Made by a program: the position numbers and the translations under genes
Shown: positions 41,301 through 53,900 of the stretch, one piece after another
Position numbering within the stretch: the first letter of the stretch is position 1
Layout: the number at the start of each line of letters is the position of its first letter
Source of the DNA: Choristoneura fumiferana
Lineage: Eukaryota > Arthropoda > Insecta > Lepidoptera > Tortricidae
NCBI RefSeq assembly: GCF_025370935.1
Contig: NC_133478.1
Span: forward strand, 1,016,867 to 1,080,866
Length of the DNA: 64,000 nt
Reading direction: 5' to 3'
The notes under the pieces: model-generated
Database searches by the model: none
The model's input: only the letters and a program-made list of their open reading frames with translations
Told to the model about the DNA's origin: nothing

Positions 41301-41612
41301 TAGCCGTGGTGGCCTAGTGGTTTGACCTATCGCCTCTCAAGCAGAGGGTCGTGGGTTCAAACCCCGGCTCGCACCTCTGAGTTTTTCGAAATTCATCTGC
41401 GAAATTACATTTGATATTTACCACGAGCTTTGCGGTGAAGGAAAACATCGTGAGGAAACCTGCACAAATCTGCGAAGCAATTCAATGGTGCGTGTGAAGT
41501 TCCCAATCCGCACTGGGCCCGCGTGGGAACTATGGCCCACCCAAGCCCTCTTGTTCTGACAGGAGGCCTATGCCCAGCAGTGGGACGTATATAGGCTGGG
41601 ATGGATGGATGG
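41301..41612 (+). mobile_element. Complete tRNA-derived SINE with target duplication
   Basis: A-box tggcctagtgg (41310-41320) and B-box ggttcaaacc (41354-41363) are canonical. The body contains gcggtgaaggaaaacatcgtgagg and gggacgtatataggctggga, and it ends in ggatggatgg. Flanked by the direct repeat aataatactcat (41290-41301 with the first SINE base, and 41613-41624), so a clean LINE-mediated insertion. The tail matches the headless copies at 18336, 34003, 37023 and 45118. Confidence 0.92.
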
Positions 41613-41726
41613 AATAATACTCATACAATAAAGAAAAAAAAAACAGAAACAAAATACACTTGATTAATATATAAATTACATAACATGATCTTATTTATTG
41701 ATCTCCATTTTCCAACGGACTTCCAG

Positions 41727-41872
41727 TACCACTACCATTAGTTTACAGTGACCGTACTCGATAGCGACGGCGTAAATTACATACATATTTGTATGAAGAA
41801 TTGTACAGCGCCTCTACAAATAATTGACGCCGTCGCTATCGAGTACGGTCACTGTAACTCATGGTAGTGGTA
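41727..41872. repeat. Hairpin MITE, family A, copy 2
   Basis: taccactaccattagtttacagtgacc .. ggtcactgtaactcatggtagtggta; longer centre than copy 1, with cagcgcctctacaaata. Confidence 0.85.
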
Positions 41873-42892
41873 TAGGCGGGGGGAGCGTCTTCACCCGTTA
41901 AGTATGTAAAACATCTAGTTTTCTAACGCAATATATACAGTCGAACCATTTGATTCCTGATCCACCGTAGAACGTGACAACATAATGAATTCTCTTGTCA
42001 AGCAATGCGATGTCTGTTGAGAGCTGCGTCTTCTTGTTTCCCTAATTATATAATAAAATTCACTGATTCTAATAATAGAATTTTATTTCTTTGATAGCAC
42101 ATTTACACGTTTCCATACATGAACGGAGAGAGAGAGAGTGAGTGAATGACTTTAATTACACCGTGGATGCGGAAGTGAATGAATGGGTAAAAAGAACAAC
42201 TTTCCTATATTTGCTTGGTGTTGCCAACAATGTCAAGTGACATTGTCACTACGATTTTTTTACGAAAAGATTCCACAGTGGGACACGATCCAGTTGGTTT
42301 GATAGTACTACGCCGTAATAAGAGTTTACTTTGCTTTCTAGATACGACTTTGGGATTTTTTTCTACCGAACGAACTACAAGTGATCGTGTTTCTACGTGT
42401 ATGATTTATAGAGTTAAATCCTCAAATATACACATGAGTTTCGAGCTATGAATACCATAACTACGCTAAAAGCTAGGCGCGCCCTGCACATTCCCTTTGT
42501 GACTTTTGAATACAGAAAATAGTACAATTGATCCAATAAAGCACAACAGCCGTAGAAAGTTAAGTTTGCAAATTTCACAATTACGGTACAGTATGCAAAT
42601 ATTGTGAGCGGTTTTTTTTTTCAGTACTCACAAAGGGTTGGGTTGTCTTGTTCTCTGACAGTGAATGCTTTAGTTTTTAGAAAGTAACGGGTAAACGATG
42701 AAAGCCAGCGACTTGCAAAGTTTAATTAAAGTTTGGGTGTTGCCCGTGCTTTGTCCTAAATCATTTCTTTTCATTTCTTCCGAACTGTCTTGTGTAACGT
42801 TTACAATTTGTTTGGCTCAGTATTCACCGTTTTAAGGCGTTTTTTCTCATTACCGTCTCAACAAATCTTTATCATATTCCCAACCTATAGGT
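41873..42892. other. Intergenic, nothing recognised
   Basis: No gene. A 78-codon open frame at 42215-42451 shows no domain. gagagagagagag at 42127-42139 is a microsatellite. Confidence 0.35.
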
Positions 42893-42894
42893 AC

Positions 42895-43025
42895 CGGGTG
42901 TGGCCTTACCAGCAAATAATTATACTCGTAACATAGATCTTACTCGTCAGACTGAATGACATTAAGTAGTTCCACATTTAAAATAATGGAGTCTTTAGAT
43001 GTTCCCTTTTTTCATACAAATTAAA
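42895..43025. repeat. TIR element, family C, left fragment
   Basis: accgggtgtggccttaccagcaaataatt .. aacatagatct .. aatggagtctttagatgttccc; matches the left part of 20264-20605. Confidence 0.6.
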
Positions 43026-43040
43026 AAGTTTAATCAATAT

Positions 43041-43153
43041 AGACCTACTCGATAGCGATGGCGTAAATTATTTGTATGGAGAATTATACAGCGCCTCTAC
43101 AAATAATTTACGTCGTCGCTATCGAGTACGGTCACTGTAAACTCATGGTAGTC
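43041..43153. repeat. Hairpin MITE, family A, copy 3
   Basis: Left arm shortened (ctactcgatagcgatggcg), right arm intact to actcatggtagt. Confidence 0.8.
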
Positions 43154-44440
43154 GTACTGCATCACCGTTCACCACCGTTTGCCCACAACTCGCGATTCCA
43201 GTCCACCTACCGGGAGGTCTGCCACCGCGTCGCCTCGAGCACGAGAACCTTTCTCCCTCCAACTGTCATCTTTTCTTATTCTTTCAAAGCTAAATTGCAC
43301 AATTCTGTGAACTCAGATATTGTGCGGTTGTCGCCGATCGGATTTGTCCATCCTAAACTTATCCCTTGAAGCATAAAACTCTATAGGTAGATTAGCTACC
43401 CTACAGTTTTTTGTCTGTCTGTCGCAGACTGTGACGGTGGTCCAGATTGTACAATTGCAGATTATCCCGCAAAGGTTCTTTGAAGTAAACCTATTGTATA
43501 ATATTTAAAACTTACGACTTTAGTAAGATTTGATGCCGTACTTTAGGTTGTGAGTGTTGAGATTATCTGAATGAATGCACTTGAAAAGGCAACGGTTGGG
43601 TTTCTTTGATGATGCAAGCTGAAAGGGCTTTCCAAATTGAAGCATTAGGAATCACTGCGATTTTTGGAAATAGTTATAATAAGTTGGTTAAAGATGCATT
43701 TTGTGATTTAAAACTTTTTTTTTACATAAAACTTAGTGATTGACCCCTATTCTCGCCTGATGTTAAGCGCAGATGAGGGCAAAAGTTTATCTCACTTACT
43801 AGACTAAAATTGAGTACATAGGAAAAATCGAACGTGCAAATAGCTGTTTTTTTGTTATAAAATATACTTATGATGATACAATGTTTCCTTTGTTGAATTT
43901 ATTCGCCACAGAATATTTTCGTCGTCTGTGGTATTTGCATTTATTGAATCAGGCGTTACTTTGCGGAGGTATATACATACATATAGGTGCGGAGGTTATT
44001 GCATTGTCATACATGTATCAAATTTCAAGTCAGTCCAACACGGCCCGTTAAAGAAAGCTTGTAAAAATTAATGTTACGTAAAATAGATGGATTTACCTAA
44101 AAATGTAATTTGTTCAATTCATCTAGGTAGGTACTGACTAATTGTAAATATTTTTCTACCTACCTACATTGTGTGTTTCCTAGGTTCTTCAAATGCTACT
44201 TGTTATGCCATCTAGCGTCGCATAGCGGAACAAATGAATTACTTTTGAATTTACTGCCATCTAACGTTGGATAGAAAAACTAAAACTGAATAAATTGCAT
44301 TAAGCGGAACAATACTATTCAAATAAAACTTAGATTATTTAAAAGATAAGTTCAAAATTAATTAAATAATTTTAAACCCAAATTTATTTTTTGACATTAA
44401 AACTATTCTCCCGTAAATTTATCAAACTTTCAATAGCGGC
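43154..44440. other. Intergenic DNA upstream of Smaug
   Basis: No gene recognised. 44190-44290 has two related phrases gccatctagcgtcg.atagcgg and gccatctaacgttggatag. Confidence 0.35.
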
Positions 44441-44700
44441 AACACCGCCAGTCAGCCATTTTGGATATTAGTAGTTAGATGAACGTCCGTCTCAAAAATA
44501 ATAATTGTATGAAATCTACCTGTAAAATTACCAAAAAAATAACGCGAGTGCAACGTCTCAAAGCAACCGCCACTCCAGCAACTTCAGCGTCCCCATCCAG
44601 TCGACGCTGGCACAGCGCTTCGCGGCGAGCTCGATCAGCTGTCAGGAAGCTTTGACGTGTAGAACACAAACAAATCTGTTGGTAACGTAATGCTGTTAAC

Positions 44701-44953
44701 ATGAACGGCACTTTTTACGAGCAACTTGGGGGTGTTGCGGGGATATTCGAGCAGTGGGACGCTTGTGAGAGAACTGTGGTGGCTTGTGCGCTGGCCAAGC
44801 GCGTGCCGTGGCCGGGTCTTCAATTATTACAGCGAGCCGTCGACGCGGCGTTACAGGATCACGGTCAGGATGAGAGACTCGAGAGAGACGCGAATGACGA
44901 AACCTTGCTTGCGAGCTTGCTAGCCGGGAGGGCAGAGGACGACGAAGATGAGG
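44701..44953 (+). CDS. Smaug exon 1 (coding part)
   Basis: 84 codons plus one base. Encodes the conserved N-terminus (FEQWDACERTVVACALAKRV). Donor is gtaagt at 44954. An acidic linker DDEDE ends the exon. Confidence 0.93.
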
Positions 44954-47900
44954 GTAAGTCGAAAAACAACCATTCTACTTTTAAAACGCAACGACAACCG
45001 CCCCTAACATTCGTCATTTTAAGAATGTAATTCAACCCTGTGCTTTTAATGTATCCTATACAAGAAGAGAATTTGTTTGTATACTTTATAATCATAGCTA
45101 GAATCATTTCCTATCATATTATTATCATCATCGTCATCATCCCAGCCTATATACGTCCCACTACTAGGCACAGGCCTCTCAGAACAAGAGGGCTTGGACC
45201 GTAGTTCCCACGCGGGCCCAGTGCGGATTGGGAACTTCACACGCACCATTGAATTGCTTCGCAGGTTTGTGCAGGTTTCCTCACGATGTTTTTCTTATAT
45301 TATTATATGGATCATTATTTAGACAAAACATAGTTATCAGTTGCATAGGTTACTTGCTTAGTTGCTTTTTAAACACCAATTAGATTTGTTTGTTTCTTAT
45401 TTAATACTAGAGGAGCTAAGCTTTGAAAATAAACAAACTTAATTGGTTGATAATACTTTTGACAATACAGCTCTACCTACATCTTATGTTTAGACTATAC
45501 TATTGCCTGCTACTTCGTTTGAACTGCCTTTGTCACTTCAAAAAAAATTCTGTTCTTTTTGTTATTAGGTAAGTAGAAAAAGGACCGCCTTGGTAATACT
45601 GTTTAGGAAGTCAAAAGAAACTAATTATTTTAGTGATCCCTGAGTACTGGTATTGCCAGAATGATTTTTCTTGTAAGAAACTTAATGTTAGAGGCAGAAG
45701 CTGTTTATCAGTGTAAACACCACAATATGGGCAAAAACAGGGTGCGTCCAAGTTATATAAAAACGTTAGATATAATTTCATTAATTTCATATTACAAGTA
45801 TTATTTTTTATTATTTTTTTGTTTTCTGTATCGCTTACTATTTCTGGTGTACAATAAAGAGTCTTTGTATTTTATTGTATTGTATTGTACAAACGTTCAT
45901 AATGTATAATAACATTATGTATAACATGAAACACTATAATTTCATTAAGTATAATGTTTGATTAGTATAACATTTTTTATATACTTTCATAAGAAATAAC
46001 ATATTTAAGGGCTAAATTCATATTATATAACATAACATAAGGTATACCATTTATAATACTTAATAACATCAAGTGATATACTTTGCTTCTAAAGTAATTG
46101 GTAAATTTTTAAATTTTAAATCCAGAAAATTAGGTATTAGGTGTTTAAAATTTGTGCAAGCATGCAAGCAAGACGATTTGGACCAGAGCAACTTGAATAG
46201 TTTAGATTCAGAAGGCTAAGGCATCACTGTTAGGTTTTTTATATAGCAACCATAAAAGTGAAATATATTTTATTTATTTATTTTTGAGCATTATGTTTTT
46301 CATCATAAGATTAAACTAATATTATATGTTTTGGTTGTTAGGGGTTGCAAATATAATATTATTTGATTGTTATACTCTATGTATTTATGTCCATAGCTAA
46401 ATTATTATATTTTATCATTACACATTATGAGCATTATAGCAAAGATATGTTACTTATATTTAACAAAATATAAAGTGAAGTTATATGTAATGAATATGAT
46501 GTGTTTTGTTTTTATATATTGTATTACTTACCTGCAAAAACAACCTTGACTTGATGACTCAAATTTGTTTTTACATGCTTTACTTTATTAAAATAACATC
46601 TAAAAGATAACAAAATGTTGTCCGTAAACCATAATCCAAACTAATCCTCATCTTCACTAATAATATAACCCCATAAGTCCTTGTGTACTTCATAAAGTAC
46701 AAATCAATGTAAGAATAACTGTCGAATGTACTATGTGGAGTATAAATTTTTCATTGAAATAAGAACTTTAAATTTATGTAAGTAATTTCCAAAATCACAA
46801 AACTTAGAATTCTCGGCTCGGTCTGTAGAACCACAAAACAGATAGGTACAGACGTCAATCTCATGTATGTACTTCACGTTTCGTATGTACAGTCACCAGC
46901 ATTAATATCTGCCTCAGCGGAGCGTGCAAAAATATCTGACACGTCCTTCCGGCCCTATAGAAATAGAGTCGTATCAGATATTTATGCACGCTTGTTGTGT
47001 CAGATATTGGTGCTGGTGACTGTACCTACGCTCGGCGGTCGCTCTAGGGTTGTCAACTACGGCTTATAAAAAACTATTGTGGTAGTGGCACGTATCTAGT
47101 GGTTGGATTAATTGTTGTCATTTTTTCTTTAATTCTATACTGTAGTATTTTATTTGTAATTATTTTATTTTGAAAAAATGACTTTCTGCCAAGTTTCTTG
47201 CGGCGCATTCTTCTTGGCAATGATGGTCTTTCCGAAAGCGCTGGTAGTTAAAAAAATGACGTGTAAAAGTGACATTTGAATTAAACTGGAAGAATGGAAA
47301 TATAAAATTATAATAACCAAAATATTTTACTGTTAATGTCATTGTACAGTCGAGTTCATAAACTTGTGAGCAAAAATTTTTTTTCAAAAATATCTGAACA
47401 CGACTATTGTTAACGGCGTAAAAGCTTGTCAGATATTTTTGATCACAAGTTTATAAACTCGACTGTATATTACAAATTTGTCACAGAAAATATCTTGATA
47501 CGATTTCGACATTGGCGAAATGCATGATTATTATTTATTAAAGTGTAATAAACACAAGCACAGGATGGAAATATAATTAGTTTTTATTGAATTGCAGTGC
47601 CCACGGGTTGTGATAGACAAATTCTTGAAAACAAAATCTCAAGCAAAACCTAGGGTAATATAATACCGAGCGGCAAAAAATCTGGCCCTCGAATGTATGC
47701 AAAGTGGGCCAAATTTTGTGCCACTGAGTATATAATTGCAGAAGTAAATCTGTCTGTCTGTCTGTTACCTCTTCTGACTTTTAAATCTCTGTATTGATTT
47801 AAATGGACCCTAAAAAGAGGTTGTGAGGTTTTCATTTACAGCTTGTATAAAACTAAACTCGATTCTTCATAGCAGTATGATGTCATCCTGCTACTATTTT

Positions 47901-50900
47901 TTGTACCGTTAATTATCAATGTAAATTGTTTACGTGTTTTGTCATGCTAGCGGACAACAGTGTACTTAACTTATTAAGCTGTCAGTCTACTGAAACATTG
48001 TATACATGAGTTTTCCATTTCGAAAAACATATTGAATTACCTTTTCTTCTCCCTAAACACCAGAGTAGGTTGGAGATAATAGTACTTTACTGCAAAGTCC
48101 GCGAAATAGAGGATTGCCGGCCGAGTAGTTATATGGCCGAGTGTTAACGAGGCCATCTAGAGATACGAGGTCGACAATCCCTGTTCGCGGACGAGGCTTG
48201 TATAGTGCTTTTCTCAAATAAATCTAAGGAAATAATACCATGTCACTTGATGATGAACTCATATTGGAAAGAATAACACTTATTTGAATTAAAAAAAACA
48301 CTCGTTTTAGATATAAACCGTATAAGTTTTTTTTTCTATTCTCGCGTAAATACTCTTTTTTTTTATTGGCAGTATGCCATAGATAGTCAATAAAAGAAAT
48401 AAAACCCACTGAAACAAAAGACAATCTCTCCTGGCCTTGGCCGGCAATGTTGTATGAAATTCCATTACTATCCTCTAATTTGGAATTAGAACGAATCCTC
48501 AATAAGTGCTATACAATGACGTACTTGGCGCTCTATGATCACGAAGATAAGGATGACATTTCCTTGGATGTTTGAGAAAAGTTAATTACTTACCAGTTTG
48601 TTTTTAACAATGAACTGAGCCATCTGACGAAGTTAACGGAAATGAAGACAAAAATGGTGTAGGTACTCTTATTGAAAATGAAAACACAATCTGTGGTTGT
48701 AAACCAAGTTGCAACCAGGATCACCTTTGTTGGGATGCTGGTTTACAACCGTCTGGAATGCGTTTCAGCGACAGTCACTATTTCGAGAAGTTATCATATC
48801 TGTCAAATCTCAGCAAAGATTTTTAGCCCACGGCAGGATAGATACCATTAAATTTAAAAAGTTACCGCTACACAATGTTATTTAGTTCATGGAAATTCGT
48901 CGAAAAACTAAAGTCATCGACATAGCTCTAAAAATATGCAAGTTGTAGTGGCATCGGGCGGGCCACATCGCTCGAAGAACAGAACCGTTGGGGGAGAAAA
49001 GTTCTCGAGTGGCTGCTGTGAATCGAAAGACGAAGCGTTGGCAAGGCCTCCCTCTAGGTGGACTGACGGCATCGTGAGAATTGCGAGCAATCGGTTGATG
49101 CAAGTGGCGAGTTGTCGTTCATTGTGGCATTCTAAGGGCCTTTGTTTAGCAGTGGACGCCAGCCGCGGCTGATGATGATGGTGACAATGTTATCATTAGC
49201 AGAGTGGTCGCGCCTGCTGACGCTGCTGCCGCACATGCGCACAGACAACGCGGCGTGCGCGGCGGCTTACGTGGCGGCCGCGCCGCGCCTCGTGCAGCGC
49301 GCCGTGGACGCGCGGGGCCGCGCCGCGCCCGCGCTCTGCCGCCAGCTGCTGTCCTATCTGCTGGTGCACCCCGCCATACGGCCCCAACACCAGAGGTGAG
49401 CCCCCGTCGTACAGTCAGCACACGCGGCTAAATAAAAATAATACAGTACGGTCACGAGCGTTAATTCGAGAGCCATTTCGTCAAAAAATCAAAATGTCAG
49501 ATATTCGATCTTATGCCAAATTAACAATTGTGACCGTACTAAACAAAAAATTTTTTTCATCTCTCCTGTTCGGAAAGTTTAATTTTCATGGGTAGATAGC
49601 CGGGTGGAAAATTGCGTTTTCATCTCTAGGGTGGAAAGTATTTTTTTTTTATTTTTCGATTAGCCACGGAGTCGAAGATAATTGAGTTACGTCAATGACA
49701 CTTTTTTTTCACATTTCGGCATGGCCATCTAGATGCACGTCGTGACCAAGGAGCTTATATACTTACAACACTGGAGGTTGACCGCCGAACATATTCCATC
49801 TCTTTCTTTAGTTAGGCTAAGAAAGAGATGGATGTCATTCGTGAAATGTGAAAGAAAGAGATGGAATATATAAATAAGTAATAAAAGTCAAACTTCTTCG
49901 TTCGGCGTTCAACCTCCAGTTTTGTAGGTAATAGGTATATAAACTCCTTGGTCGTGACCAACTCGATTTTTTTTTATACTCGGCCGAGGCAAGTGGCCAG
50001 GTCGAAAAGGTACCGTTGGAGGTTGGATATAAGTAAATTCAATTTACTGAATACTGAAATTCAATGATATTAATGTTTTTTTTCATTATTTGTACTATTT
50101 TACTTTCCTCACAGTCGAAATGAAAACTAGAGTGTCTAACTCGGGTGAAATTACCCATTTCCCCTCGAACTATTGGCGCTGGAAGGGTCACTTTCCACCC
50201 TTGGTTATCAATCTACTATTGCTTAATGTTTCAATTGGCAAAACTAACATAAACAAAACATAAAAGGACAGACGGCAGAGGAAGTAGGCCTTTTTGAGTG
50301 AAAGTCGCTAAAGTTTAAAAGAACAATCTAACCAAACTTTATTTACTTTCAGAACGCTGACAGAATGGCTCCGCTACCTCGAAAACCACATATCGGGCAG
50401 CCGCAACCCCGAGTCAGTGTGGCAGCAGCGCATCGAGCCGTGCCTGCTGCCGGCCGCCAACATCTGGGGCTCGTCGGCCTTCCGCCGCACCATAGGCAAG
50501 AACCTCGACTTCCGACACCTCGCCGACCCCATAGAACAACTCTTCACCGCAGACCCTCTCCAGGAGTCGTTCTCCAAGAACGGAAGGGACGTAGACATAA
50601 GCATGGAAGGGGACAAGCTTAACTTTGACGCGGCCATCGCCCAGCCCAAATCCCAAAGATCCAGCAGCCTCACACCACCGTCGACCAATTTCATCCACAT
50701 GTCTTCATCAGCGGAGAATTTGTCTGATGAACCGTTTGTCCAGAAACCTAGGAGTTTCTCGTTGTCCAGTGAGCACAGTTTAGGGATCAGGCCCATTGTG
50801 ATGTACGGGACGACGGGGAGCGAGACCAGGCTGGACGATCTGAGGTCCAACAAGTTCACGGAGTACCCGGGCATGTCCACCGTGGCCCAGTGGCTCAAGA

Positions 50901-53900
50901 GTCTCCGGCTGCACAAGTATGTGTGGCTGTTCACTAACATCAGCTACGAGCAAATGATAGCCATGGATGAAGAGTATCTGGAGAAATTAGGTGAGTCTTG
51001 CTATAGTTTATTTTAGCTGTGCCCGTGACTTTGTACATATCACGGGTGACCTAGTAAATAAGCTTAGCAAAGCTTGTGTTATGGGTACTAAGCAACTGAT
51101 AATATAATTATATAGATATACATATTAAATACATATTAAACACTCAAGACCCGAGAACAAACATCCGTATTTTCATACTAATATCTGCCTTCGAACCCAG
51201 GACCTCAAGCTTCGTAGTCAGGTTCTCTAACCACTAGGCCATCTGGTCGTCAAACTGTACGAAAATGTGATTTCTCTGCACTGCGAAGTATTCTTGGGCC
51301 TTCTAGTAAATCGCATTGCGACTTGAATTTTGCTGTTTAGTTAAGTTTAACTGTAAGAGATTGAATATAGGTATAGGTATTGGCGGGCTGTTTTCCGCAA
51401 CTCGACGTCTAAGTGCGCCTATTTTGCGTGATTAGGCTTTAGGCACTATTCATGCCAGCCTAGCTCCTGGAGGAAGCCTAGCAGACCCTTCAGAGATTGA
51501 ATATTAGCATAGCTTATAATTATAAACCAAACAATTATGAATGCGTACCGTAAACTGCTTCAACTTTGCCCTCTGGCCCCAACATTGCCCGAGTTGATTT
51601 AGAGCCGATAACTTAGCACTCTTATAGGTTTGAAACTTTTATCTGCACGGGAATTATTATTACGGGGGGATAAAAGTTTTAAAACCTAAAGGGTGCTAAG
51701 TTATCGACTCTAAATCGAATCAGGCAATGTTGGGGCCAGAGGGCAAAGTTGTAGCAGTTTACGGTATATAAAAAAAATAGTTTTATAAAATAACGAAGGT
51801 ATGACCGCTGTGGGCTCTTGGTCCAATCGATTTTTAGTCCCGAAAAGCCCCCACATACATAGAAAAGTTCGTCGAAATCTTTAGAGCCTATAAAAAAATA
51901 TGTATACAAGAATTGCTTGTTTAACATGTAAGATTATAAATGTATTTGAAAAATCCTAACAATCAAACTGCATCATTCGACCGATAGGTACCATTTATGG
52001 TATGGTATGTGTGAAACACAGTTTTGTATGATTTTTAAAACTTTATATGTAGATTCATTCACGATGACGCGTGCCGTGGTTCTTATTACAATGTCATTAA
52101 TGGCTAATTTTGACAAAATCACGCGTCTTCGTGGATGGCACTGGGTACTGTTGAACGAATAGTATCAAAATTGTAATAGATAAATCGGAACAGATGAATT
52201 AGAGCTACAGTTGAACCCACAACCGCTATTGCGTCGTAAATTTAGATCGCTACAATGAACTGGCCCTATACCACGAAGTGCAAAACTCGAACTTTGTATG
52301 TTGCCGTCCCGCTGACGCTTATGTCATTTAATACGCGAGTGAAAGGGACGGCGCGATACGAACTTCGATTTGCGAGTTTCGTGTTACCTCTGTAGCGTGG
52401 ATAAATCGGATCGTTCGAACGTAGCATTTTGACTGTAGGATTTTTCGTAGCTTTTGTGGGCCCTATTAGGTTGCGTTTCAACCAGAGATGTGTTTTTACC
52501 CGACTGCGAAGAAGGAGGGTTATGTGTTTGACGCGTATGTATGTATGTCTATTCCTATGACCTCTCTAACTACTCAACGGCTGATCCGATTCTAATAAAT
52601 GATAGTCATTGGATTTGTCTTGATGACGCGAGTGGCACTGGGTACATGAAATTCTTGAAAAATCAAAATGGCGGGTGTTTGGCGCCAAATTGTAAGTTTC
52701 AAAAAATGATTTTTATTCAAATCTATCGCGTAGGGTATCAAATGAAAGGTAATAATTAGCCCATTCTAAATATATACGGGTTATAATAGTTTTAATCTAC
52801 TATTTTCACAGAACTATTAAAAAAGTGTGAAATAAAACAATAAATTTCAAAAACCCGACTGCCTTCAAAAATACTAAAAAGAAGAAAACAAGTCTAGTGG
52901 GCTAGAACATTGTTAAGTAGCTAACTTAAAGTTCAACAGTTGGGGTTTTTTTTTTTTAATTTATTCATGAACCAATAGAAATGCTTTATTTACTTAGCCT
53001 CGCGCCGCTCAATTGTTTTCACATCAGAGCGGTGCTGTGGGAGGATAGGTAAATGATAGGTAAATGTCGTCGGTCGCCATCGTAATGAGGGCTATCGTTT
53101 TTTGTCTCACTAGATGGCGCACTGCTGCGTGAGGTTTTTAAGTATGCAAAGTTTAGATTTAAATCATATTTAACACACCTTAAAACCGTACCATAAAAAT
53201 ATCGAGCATGCCACAGTGTTGCATAGTCCCCGTTTTGTTCGGAAAAAAGGGAGGACAAAGGTTTCCGAAAGACGAAACTGTCTCAAAATACAGACATTCA
53301 TTGCCCCGGAACGCATATTTGCCATAATTAATTTCAGATATTGCAAAATATTCACAAAATTATTCTAATTATAAATAAACCCGCGTGGCTCACCCAAAAA
53401 CTATGAGATTTGACATTTCGGAGACCTCACGCTACACTAGCGCCTCTAGTGGCGAATTCATACGCGATAGCCCTCATTGAATGAGGGCTAAAAGACAGGT
53501 GAAATAAAGCTAGATGGCGTTAATATCGTGAGGTTTTTTTTGACGTTACGGTCTTTTGCTTGCGATTGGCTAATAACTAAATGAGCCAAACGCAAGCAAG
53601 ACCGTGTCGTCAAAAAAACCTCACGACACTAACGCCATCTAGCGATATTTCGCCTGTCTTTTGAAGATCACTCCAATAAACTGTAGCGTGTGACATAAAG
53701 ACAGGTGAAATAAAGCTAGATGGCGTTAATATCGTGAGGTTTTTTTGACGTTACGGTCTTGCTTGCGATTGGCTAATAACTAAATGAGCCAAACGCAAGC
53801 AAGACCGTGTCGTCAAAAAAACCTCACGACACTAACGCCATCTAGCGATATTTCGCCTATCTTTTGGTCCTCATTGAAGATCACTCCAATAAACTGTAGC

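Larger units (their letters stand above)
44954..49202 (+). other. Smaug intron 1 (4.2 kb), rich in mobile elements
   Basis: Holds an inverted SINE tail (45118-45300), a word array (45885-46080) with the shared core (46163-46225), hairpin MITEs (46888, 47345, 47662, 48093), a LINE-tail-like block, a TIR element (48208-48581) and an RTE 3' end that reaches to about 20 bp from the acceptor. Confidence 0.8.

Noticed and set aside
43076..43369. 97-codon open frame near the family A MITE
   Set aside because: The first third is MITE sequence and the remainder shows no domain.
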